Shown: one piece after another, positions 55,945 to 64,000 of the stretch
How the letters are laid out: the number at the start of each line of letters is the position of its first letter
How positions within the stretch are numbered: position 1 is the first letter of the stretch
From: Scilla litardierei
Lineage: Eukaryota; Streptophyta; Magnoliopsida; Asparagales; Asparagaceae
DNA: 64,000 nucleotides
NCBI GenBank assembly: GCA_030789695.1
Contig: CM061142.1
Location: 160,954,391-161,018,390, forward strand
Direction: 5' to 3'
The notes under the pieces: model-generated
Told to the model about the DNA's origin: nothing
What the model saw: the letters and a program-made list of their open reading frames with translations, nothing else
The model's database searches: none
Position numbers and translations under genes: made by a program

Positions 55945-57895
55945 AAATCCTCCAAGCTTACCTCTTACTCGTCCTCGAGGAAGATAAGTAAAAGGCGAAC
56001 CCGGTGAATTTAGAAAATGAAAACGATGGAAAAAACGGAAAACGAAAAACGAAGAAGAAAGAAGAAAGCGAAGAGGGAAGCTGCTAGATCATTTTTCTCA
56101 GGACGTGGGTTTTGCTTACTCATATAGCATGCACCGAATGTAAGACACATGTCAAAGGCTTTTATTTCGGTATCATAGTATAATTTTGCAAATAGAGATA
56201 GAAAACCCCAGAATATTGATATATCATGAAAAGCGGAATAATTCTAAGATTAACATTGTCTGAATCATCTAAAGCGGTATACAATATCGCACATCACACA
56301 CTTTTCAATTGAATGCTTTCTATGAGGAGTATAAGAATATCACGCAATAGAATAGAAAGAATAGAAAAGCGTGGATTTCATGAAATGAATGCTAGGCGTA
56401 GATTCCTGGATTTCGTGAAGCTAAAACAATCTCACCGAGTATAGAATATTACTTAGCCTAGGTTGTCATGCACCGTCAGGTAGTCACTCTCTCACACATC
56501 ATTGGATTCTCTCCCCCAATCTTATCTATAAGCGTGGTGGCATATACAAAACTGTATTTACATTCCCCATTTCTTTTGAAGCTCCAAATGCAAAAGAAAA
56601 TAAAAAACACAAAAACAAAAAGAGGGAAGAAAGAGAGAGTATATGAGATGGGATCGTTTATTGAGATTCTTTTCTCTTTTCTTTTCTTTTTCTCAAATCT
56701 TTTTCTTTTCTTTTCTTTTCCTTTTTTATAGCATATATACACAAATGATCCCAAATCAAAAGAGAGAGAAGGATAAACAAGAATTTTCTTTTTCTCTTTG
56801 ATTTTGGGAAATTTGGTGCTAGGATATTAATAACGAGGGAAATGCCAAATACTAGAATCGCTAAGGGGAGATTCACCAATGATTTTAAAATAGAGAATTA
56901 ATGTTCAAGATATGTGGAGAAAGAAATAAATATGTCTCTCAGTTCACTCTATAAGACGTGCACGACAACTTCAGCGGGGTAATTTAATTTACTCGGTTTC
57001 GATCACAAAAAAGCAAACTAATCCAGATTTATCATAGCTAACATCATTCAATCATCCTGAGGTGAAGTGTACAAGTCATGCAAATAGAAGTGGTATAGGA
57101 AAAGAGAACGGTACTCCAGATATAAGCATTCAATGCGTGAATCTTGGTGTGTTTTCTTTGATAGCATACATATGGATATTCAGACTCAGCTAATAATAAA
57201 ATTTCATCCATTTTCATACGGAAAAAAGTGTGGGTCACTATCTTTAAATGCAAGGCAGATCACAGCATATGATATCAGAAATAAAAGCTAAGACACGACA
57301 AATATAGCATGCATATAGAGAAAGCTAACTCCACGTCATCATCATCACAGAAAAATCATCTCTAGCATGAGATGAAAAGAAATAAAGATAAAGAGGGAAA
57401 ATAAAACTATTTACAATGCGGCACACGAAGAAAATGAGAAAAACGTGATGCATGGTAAAAAAAGAAAAGGTGATGAAAATGAGTGCAAATGCGGAAAATG
57501 GCGTGAAAAAAAAACTAAAAATAAAGGTGGTAAATCGAAAAGCGTGAGAACTCACTCCCCCAAGCTAAAGTGCACAATGTCCTCAATGTGCGAAGTGTGG
57601 CACACCGAGAGACGTGTGATGTGAGGGGTAGGTGAGGATGCATGCATGAAGAAAAAGAAATAAAAATAACAAAATGAAAAATATGAAGCGGACATGATGC
57701 ATGCAGATATAGGAGTGAATCAGATATAAGAGTGTGACACCAAAAATCTCTCCCTCTCTCCCAAAAATGATATAGAAAGACATGATCAAAATGTGGACCC
57801 AAAAACAGTGAGGGGAGGGGGGTGGGAAAAAATCATCAGGACCAAGCAGAGACGGGTAGCATGGCGGCAAAAAAGATCAATGGCATCAAGGATGC
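55945..57895 (-). other. Family B copy 2 3' non-coding region
   Basis: Near-identical to 45921-47864, including the TTTTC-rich tract near 56660-56720 and the TAGCTTGGGGGAG phrase near 57555. No gene is supported. Confidence 0.75.
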
Positions 57896-60033
57896 CTAAG
57901 AGGGTGGGGCTGCGCCGTCTCCGTCCTGAGGTGGAGGTGGTGGTGGTGGCTGGGGAACAGTCTGCTGGGTGGGTGTCGGTGTGGGTGTGGAAGCAGGCTG
58001 GGTGTGTGTAGGAGTGGGGGTGGGTACCTGCTGGGTAGGTGTGGGTGCGCAAGGAAGCCGATCGAGAATCTGGGTGAGGCAATAGTGAATGCCCGGAAGT
58101 AGGTCGAAGCGGCTGGCCATATCTGTGACGGTGGAAAACATGGTCCTGAGGTCACCTCTGAGGCCACTCAACGCCCCCTCAAGAGCACGAATGCTCTGAA
58201 GTACAGTGTCGGGGGGAGGTGGTGCAGAGGGACGCACGTGTCTGTGCTGTGCAGGACGGGGCTGGCGAACTCGGGTGGTGTAGTGGATGGGCTCAGCAGG
58301 CATGTGGAGGAAGGGTGTTGTGCTCACGAGTGGGGGCCGAGCCTCAGTACGAGGCTGGGGCGCAGGCTGGTGTGAGGTGAAAGCAGCAGCAGCGGAAGTG
58401 GAGTATAAAAGTGGCGACGAGGCGGCAAGAGAGGTCAGTGACACAGACGTGGGAACAAACGTCACGACACTCTCAGAAAGTACGGCTACGGTGGGGACAG
58501 AAGTGACAACCGCTGGGGAGGCAGTGTGGGGTCCAAAAGGTGAAATCCCAGCGGAGATCATACTGGCCATGGTCTCCACGACCGCAGCGAAAGAAGGCTC
58601 TCCGCTCTCAACAAAAGTAGGTGGGCGCTCGGGTAGTGCGGAGCAAAGGGGCTCAACAGACAGAGGGCCAGCTGTGGAGGGAGCGGTGGTAGTGGAGGCG
58701 GTCTCAGCAAGTGTACTCCTGACACCATCAGAAGTGTGGATAGTGGTGTCGGGAGCAGTAGAAATATCAGGGATAGGCTGAGGGGCCACGGGGTCAACGG
58801 GTGCAGCGTGTGCAGCGTAGGCCTGCTCAGCCTGCTCGGCCTCCTCAGCCTCAAGCACGTAGGCGGCGGGGATCAGGAGATCCATCCCGGAAGCCAGTCC
58901 ACCTGTGCTGGTCCTATCTGTGTCCGAGCTGGGCTCGGAAGGATCATGTAGTCAGCACCGTAGGGACCGTGCAACCAAACCCAGTGCCGCTGGCCGTGCG
59001 GATGAAGCATCTTCATCCGGGCCATGACGTCTATGGACAATGAAGTGGGGCCCGTGGCTCGTCGTAGGTCAGCCGGAAGGTCCTCGCCGGTCATCAGGGC
59101 GAGCAGGGTGATCAGACCGCCGCAACATATCGGTGAGCGAGTGCCCACCGATACGATGATACGGTCCAAAAACCAGCTCGCGATATCAATCACGACGGCG
59201 GGGACCAACTCATCACTCTCCCTAGCTAGATCTCTGGGGCGCGTCATCGCATAGAGCATATAAAGCTCCGGCGTGGACATCGTCCCAGGCTCATACCTCG
59301 CCAAAAAGGTAGTCGCCATAAGGCGCTGAGCTATGCGGAGGCAGGGGTGGACGATGGCCGAGGCCTTGGCCCTACAAGGGTCAAAGGCAGCTGGTAAACC
59401 CGTGATCCATGCCCAAAAAGCGTGGGAATTGAAGGAAGGTGGGGGAATGTGAGTGGGGGAGTAACCACGGTCGGCCCCGGGGACATCGGGCCACGAAAAG
59501 AATGCTCTCATCATACCGAGAGTGACCTGACACTCTCGGTCCATAAACCTAAACGAGCATCCCTCGTCGGTCCGGGCTATAGAACTAAGCACCTCAAGTG
59601 TCGGACGGATGAAGGTGTCCGCCGACACTTGGAAAAAATCTCGCCAACCCACGTTGTCATACAACGTGAGCATCCCCTCAAGTACCCCCAGGCGTCCTAG
59701 GTCTGCAAGGTGTGCGAACCTGGAGGGTACAATCGAGCGCTGGGAAATGCGCTCAAAAATGACGCAGTGTGTGTCGTCCCGGAACGTAATCCCCAGCGGC
59801 CCGACAAGTGGAGCCGGTGGTGACAGTAGGTCGGCAGGGAGTGGCTGAACGGGGTGAACGGGGACCGCAGGCTGTGGCTGTGCGGGGTGAACGGAGTCTG
59901 CAGGCTGTGGCTATGCGGGGTGAGGTGTTGTAGGCGGAGGAGAGTCCTCCATATCGTGGGAGGGGCCGGGATCATCTGGCCGCTTCCGCTTGGCGGAAGC
60001 TTTCCTGGTGCGTGGCCGTGTCCGGGGCGACAT
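57896..60033 (-). pseudogene. Env-position ORF of family B copy 2, one nonsense codon and one 1-bp deletion
   Basis: Same ORF as 47865-49990, starting MSPRTRPRTRKASAKR at 60033. It keeps the segments that copy 1 lost. It has a TAG in place of CAG in the proline-rich N-terminus (near 59915) and lacks one base near 58888, just before MDLLIPAAYVLEAEEAE. Apart from that base its length fits a 712-residue protein. The C-terminal 329 residues (58885-57896) are uninterrupted. The two copies have no lesion in common. Confidence 0.78.
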
Positions 60034-60588
60034 GTGGCCCCCGGGTGCTCACCAAAAACGAAATAAATGCGGCGTGCGAAAATGAGTGGAGCGAATATAT
60101 CAGAACATGTCACGAAAGCAAAATGGTGGATGCGTGCGAAGACGCCGCCTCCACGAAGCCAAAAACGCTCCCTGGAAGCTCCCCTAGGCTCCCCTAGCCT
60201 CCCCTAAGCTCCCCACTATACCCTGCACATCAAACGAAGATATCAGCGAGTAATATTCAAAATGTATGGGTGGTTAGGGGTATAATAGATAGATTTTGAA
60301 GTTGATTTGGGCTAGGGGCTTGATTAGCACATGGATCGTCAAAAAATAGGAGAAAAATAGAGAAATGGGCGAAATAGGGCATACCGGAGCTCGGCCGGCG
60401 GCAAGGGAGTCGCCGGCGACTCGGGCGGTGCAGAGGGGTTGTCGGCCGACGGTGGTCGACCGAGCGCGACGGCGGGCAAGGCGGTCGGGCGAGTGGGGGG
60501 GTCGCAGCGGTCGTAGGGAGCGATCGGGCGCGGGCTCGGGCGAGAAATCGATAAATAACGCTTCGAATTCTACGCCGAGCCCACAGCG

Positions 60589-60597
60589 CCTTATATA
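60589..60597 (-). promoter_or_regulatory. Candidate internal promoter (TATATAAGG), family B copy 2
   Basis: Same TATA box and spacing to the palindrome array (60609-60948) as in copy 1. The GC-rich leader downstream has diverged with indels. Confidence 0.55.
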
Positions 60598-60608
60598 GGA
60601 AAAGTTAC

Positions 60609-60948
60609 GACTCGGCCGAGTGACTAAGTCGCTCGGCCGAGTGAACGTAACGGAAATATTTTTGAAAATTCCTCCCCGTTTACGACTCGGCCGAGTGGCT
60701 TTGCTACCCTCGGCCGAGTGGAAAAAGTCCATTCGGCCGAGTGGCTCAAGCTACTCGGCAATACTCGCCCTAGGAGCGTATCAGTTTCACTCGGCCGAGT
60801 GAAGATTTATACTCAGACGAGTGGCAATTATACTGAAATCAAGAAAAGAAACAGAGAGTTGGGTACAACAGACTTCCCTCATTCGTGTGCCGCTCGGGCG
60901 GATGAGCTTATGTGTTCGACCGAGTGACTAGTGTACTCGGCCGAGTGA
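60609..60948. repeat. Internal palindrome array, family B copy 2
   Basis: Matches 50545-50883 with point changes in several palindromes: some copies restored to exact symmetry (ATTCGGCCGAGT) and others decayed (CTCAGACGAG, TTCGACCGAG). Confidence 0.88.
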
Positions 60949-61278
60949 ATCCTGTTTTCTGCTGTTTGGCTCCGTTTGGTCTCTAATCTCTGTTTTTCTT
61001 CCTCCAGTCGATTTCATCCTCCTCCTAAGCATCGAGTGCATTCCTGGAGCGCTCCTCGTCGCCTTGTTCATCCTCCTAATGATAGGTATCCCTTTCTCCT
61101 CTCCTGTCCAATAAAAATAAGACCCGTTATCACGAAATTTTCAGGCAAACGACTCAAAACACTTATAATTTCTAAAACGAAAATAAAGGAAAAAGTAAAA
61201 ATAAAGCGATAACCGTCGGGTTGCCTCTCGACAAGCGCTCGTTTAAGGTCTTGAGCTCGACCCCCTTTAATTTTCAAT

Positions 61279-61440
61279 TTAATGCGGGATATTGGGTGCA
61301 TATGAGATGCACCCGTCGAATTTATTTGGAAGAGCGCTCGGATTTGGATGTTGTGGCGGCGTTTTCTTCCTCATTGCTCCTTCATCTCGGGTAGTGTTGG
61401 GGGGTGGCTCCCCTAAGCTAGTGCTTGCTCCGGGTCTCGG
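61279..61440 (-). pseudogene. Protease C-terminal remnant of family B copy 2, left of the solo LTR
   Basis: The last codons of the protease-region frame (SLGEPPPNTTRDEG...YAPNIPH) end at 61279. The frame is severed at 61440 by the solo LTR and resumes at 63792. Confidence 0.8.
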
Positions 61441-61776
61441 TGTCACGACCCGCTTCCCTAAAATGGAGGCGAGACGTGAAAAGGTCCGCACGGGAGTGAA
61501 ACGGTGAAGCCCCAAACCCGATAAGCGTCAACTTAGTATAAGCAGGTCCCTGTAATTGCAATCGAAACAACAACAATAATAATAAGAGACGGATAAGAAA
61601 CACCAATCCCAAAGTTTGTCCACAAAATATTCAACATCACAGAAAAGCCACCAGGCTAAAGGAAAGAGTCTAAGGGCCCAGAACAAGGCCAAACAAAAGC
61701 AACGACATAAATAAGTATAGGTGCCACGCACCAATAACAAAACAACTGTCTAACAAAATAAAGCACAACGGAGACA

Positions 61777-61884
61777 CTAGGACTGGTCCCCAGTGTCCCC
61801 GTACTCCCCGTCCAACACGGGCTCAAGCTCGGCGTCCGCAAACACCTCACCCTCAGCGGGCAACTCAGGCTCAAGGTCTAACAT
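61777..61884 (-). CDS. 35-aa acidic micro-ORF in the solo LTR, related to the LARD micro-ORF
   Basis: ATG at 61884 and TAG at 61777-61779, the same 36-codon length as in the LARD. The peptide begins MLDLEPELPAEGEVFADAEL and ends GDTGDQS. Relative to the LARD copy 18 codons differ, 7 of them only synonymously. There are no gaps, and the ATG, TTA, GAC start and TAG stop are kept. The charge pattern is preserved. Neighbouring non-coding sequence is also partly conserved, so selection on the peptide is suggested, not shown. Confidence 0.45.
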   Translation of the reverse strand: MLDLEPELPAEGEVFADAELEPVLDGEYGDTGDQS

Positions 61885-62205
61885 GCGTCACCCAAAAGAG
61901 AAAAGGGGCACATGTCAGCAAGTCTAAAAAGACTTGGGCAAGGAAACTGAAAGTGACTAACAACCGAGCATTTAAATGTTAAACAATGGCATGGCAGTTA
62001 AGTATGATGCAATAGTTAAAAGTGAGGCAAACACGCACGATGTAGCAAAAGCTACCAACTCACTAATTCACGATTCACTTATCACTGTTTTCACTTATCA
62101 CTGTTATCACTTATGCACTAGAGATTTCGCCTGCTGGCTGGAGTGGCGGATCAGGCCATCTCGTGCTCAGGTGGCCGCTTATCTCTTACCCCACCCATTT
62201 GTGTC

Positions 62206-62365
62206 GAGCGTTGGGATTTCCAACTCACTGAGCTCGCTTCTAGAACACGAGCCAGGAAGTGTAATTGGCATAGGGTTGTGCCCACGAAAAGTGGGTGCCT
62301 AGCCGGTATCCGAGCGTTGGGGTTTCCAACTACAGGGCTCGCTTCTGGAACACGAGCCAGGAATA
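62206..62365 (-). repeat. Duplicated stem-loop module in the solo LTR
   Basis: Two units, period about 106 bp, each with a GAGCGTTGGG(A/G)TTTCCAAC word and a CTCGCTTCTxGAACACGAGC hairpin. The LARD LTR has the module once (near 4777-4800 and 11188-11211). Confidence 0.65.
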
Positions 62366-62484
62366 TAATGTTGTAGCGTGTGCTACACAATCACAATAAT
62401 TTATCACTATGCAATGACATGAACAAATGATTGCGTACCGTTAATTGAATTTAAACGTGACATACAAGCATGATGAGGGTGACG

Positions 62485-62511
62485 GACCAAGCTTCGTTGT
62501 CAAGCTAGGTC
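62485..62511 (-). ncRNA. GACAACG-loop hairpin in the solo LTR
   Basis: On the minus strand GACCTAGCTT, loop GACAACG, then AAGCTTGGTC: a ten-pair stem with one mismatch. The loop is identical to both LARD hairpins and the stem differs. Confidence 0.7.
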
Positions 62512-63054
62512 AATGGCGTCTAAACGGCTATCCTTTCACCGTTTAGTCTCTTTTACGCTAAAACAAGGAAATGGCCTAAGACATGGCCCAAATCAAGAGA
62601 TGCAAGTTTCACTTGCCTATCACCGGGGAGAACGGTTACGAAAGTTCGTTTCCGCGGATGCTAGACTACGGGGAATCGCTGTTATGGGGAACAATCATCA
62701 AAACATAAGTATTTTATTAGGGTTTCATAAAAATTACAATAAGACACGAAAACAACGGTAGATCGATTTCTTACCGAGAGGAGGCGGAAGAAACACTCCG
62801 GGGAACCCTAGGACCAGATCTGGAAATGATTGGGGAAGTTTGGAGAAACTAGGGTTTAGGGGGATTTTGGGGATTTGATGGATTTTGGTGAGATTTTGGG
62901 GAAGTTGAGAAGTAGTTGGAGTGAATGGATGGATTGGATGATGGATTTAGGGCTTGGAATGAGGGATTGAAGCTTGGAGGAAGGTGGGGGCTTAGAGGGG
63001 AAGAAACTAGGGCTTAGGGTCGTGTTGGAGAAGAAGAAAACGAATGGGTTGGGT

Positions 63055-63062
63055 ATTTATAG
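63055..63062 (-). promoter_or_regulatory. Candidate TATA box of the solo LTR
   Basis: TATAAATA on the minus strand, just downstream of the repeat array. Confidence 0.7.
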
Positions 63063-63094
63063 GTTGAGCTGGCGGCTGCCCAGAAATTAGGGTT

Positions 63095-63535
63095 TTAACA
63101 CAGACTAGTCGGTCAAAGAACAACCACTGACCGACTAGTTTGGCAACTAGTCGGTCGGTCGACCAACGCTGACCGACTAAGTGTAAACAGTAACTCCTGA
63201 ACGAAAAATAGGGTTTAGAGTTAGTCGGTCCATGAACAAGTACTGACCGACTAGTTTAGAAACTAGTCGGTCGATGAACGTTCTTAGACCGACTAAGAGT
63301 AAACAGTAACTCAACTAAAATTAAGATGATGTGTTAGTCGGTTCAAGAAGCATCGCCGACCGACTAGTTTGCAACCTAGTCGGTCAACAACTCTTATTAG
63401 ACCGACTAACGATAAACAGTAGCTTCCTAAGAAATTTAGATAGCCCACTAGTCGGTCCAAGAAGGATTGCCGACCGACTGGATCGTCATCAGTCGGTCGG
63501 TGCCCCTTCTTATACCGGCTAATGAGCACCAAAAG
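63095..63535 (-). promoter_or_regulatory. U3 tandem array with about 17 ACCGAC/GTCGGT motifs in the solo LTR
   Basis: Four units of about 115 bp, each with inverted pairs of ACTAGTCGGTC and GACCGACTAGT and the marker TAAACAGTAACT (63184, 63300, 63413). ACCGAC is the core of the DRE/CRT element bound by DREB/CBF-type AP2 factors in plant drought and cold responses. Two GCCGAC cores are also present. A stress response of this LTR is inference. Confidence 0.6.
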
Positions 63536-63791
63536 TTCCGATACGGAGCGCGAGGCCCCGTGATCGAATCCTAAGACTCCTAGGCTTGATCTAATAGTTA
63601 AATATGACCGTAATGAAGCCCGTCACAAACGACGTACTTCGAAATCGACGATCCTAAGGAAGAATCGAGAAAATACGACGAATCGATCGAAAATGAAAGT
63701 TACGGAGACGAAAACCACACAAGAGGAGAAAATCCACCAAAACATATATTATATTATAATAAATTCAGATACATGAAAAGCAGTCGTTACA

Positions 63792-64000
63792 CTCGGCTTC
63801 ACCGGTGACACCGATTTTCGTATCGGTGGGGCTTTCTTTGGAGTCTTCATCTTTGAGAGCCTGCAGAGCTCTCGTAATCTCGCGACATCAGCGTCGCCTT
63901 CGTCAATTTCTATGGAGGGGTAGGGGGAATGCTCCATCTTTTCTTCTTGGCCCAAGTCCGGCCCTTCCTCAAAATCATCCTTGAATAGTGCACCGATGGA
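63792..64000 (-). pseudogene. Protease region of family B copy 2, right of the solo LTR, continuing past the window
   Basis: Matches 51376-51583 of copy 1 nearly base for base (KKAPPIRKSVSP and LGQEEKMEHSPYP, the latter before it on the minus strand). The remaining protease, gag, PBS and any third LTR should lie just beyond 64000. Confidence 0.85.

Larger units (their letters stand above)
61441..63791 (-). mobile_element. Solo LTR (2351 bp) distantly related to the LARD LTR, inserted in family B copy 2
   Basis: On the minus strand it runs from TGTAACGACTGC to GGGTCGTGACA, with 5-bp duplication CTCGG (61436-61440 and 63792-63796). No internal region or second LTR is present, so it is the product of LTR-LTR recombination. 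In transcription order (right to left) it contains a DRE-like tandem array (63535-63095), TATAAATA (63062-63055), a GACAACG-loop hairpin (62511-62485), a duplicated GGCTCGTGTTCCAGAAGCGAG module (62365-62206) and the micro-ORF (61884-61777). This is the same order as in the LARD LTR. Confidence 0.93.
44115..64000 (-). mobile_element. Family B: Athila-like LTR retrotransposon in tandem LTR-internal-LTR-internal arrangement
   Basis: LTR1 (44115-45920) and LTR2 (54121-55944) flank one internal region. A second, near-identical internal region follows LTR2 without a break and continues past the window, interrupted only by the solo LTR at 61441-63791. All parts read on the minus strand: PBS left of LTR2, polypurine tract right of LTR1. 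The layout is what unequal recombination between LTRs of two copies produces. It sits inside LINE ORF2; the left flank is CTTAT (44110-44114) and the right end is outside the window. There is no reverse transcriptase or integrase in either copy, so it is non-autonomous. Confidence 0.88.

Overview
This window is plant nuclear DNA, almost certainly from a flowering plant. It reads as a repeat-rich intergenic or heterochromatic block. I see no host gene, rRNA or tRNA gene. Everything recognisable is a transposable element: CACTA (En/Spm-type) DNA transposons, Athila/Tat-like Ty3 LTR retrotransposons with a tRNA-Asp-type primer-binding site, a Sirevirus-like Ty1/copia element, an L1-type LINE whose ORF1 carries DUF4283, and LTR elements without coding capacity. 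The species cannot be fixed from the sequence.

Layout. 1-1159 is the right end of a CACTA element (CACTA-1). 1226-18679 is one Athila-like element, family A, with TSD CTCCC. It has a gag-like gene but no pol. Its left LTR is split by a 9.2-kb non-coding LARD-type element at 2775-11996 (TSD AGTGG). 18680-21016 is a Copia element: LTR, initiator-Met PBS, and a gag broken by a stop in its zinc knuckle. It runs into a 500-N assembly gap at 21017-21516. 22133-38515 is a complete 16.4-kb CACTA element (CACTA-2, TSD GTT). On the minus strand it carries a four-exon TNPD transposase that splices to one open frame and a nine-exon TNPA-type gene broken only at a G run. 38519-44114 is a LINE with ORF1 and ORF2, cut off by the next insertion. 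From 44115 to the window end lies a minus-strand Athila-like family (family B), arranged LTR - internal - LTR - internal. Its second internal copy is interrupted by a 2.35-kb solo LTR at 61441-63791 (TSD CTCGG).

How the parts relate. Families A and B are diverged relatives. They share LTR termini, PBS, polypurine tract, a U3 full of ACTCGGCCGAGT palindromes placed just upstream of a TATA box, and a transcribed array of five stem-loops. In that array a roughly 15-nt loop is nearly constant while the stems change in a base-paired way. Family B has lost pol. It keeps gag, a protease fragment, and a large extra ORF in the env position that appears to have its own promoter, built like the LTR promoter. 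The LARD LTR and the solo LTR are likewise distant relatives. They share TGTAACGAC...CGTGACA ends, a 35-codon acidic reading frame, and hairpins with an invariant GACAACG loop.

The most novel signals are the covarying hairpin arrays, the LTR micro-ORF, and the second internal promoter. Several frames break exactly at G homopolymers, so consensus sequencing error must be considered before calling those genes dead.
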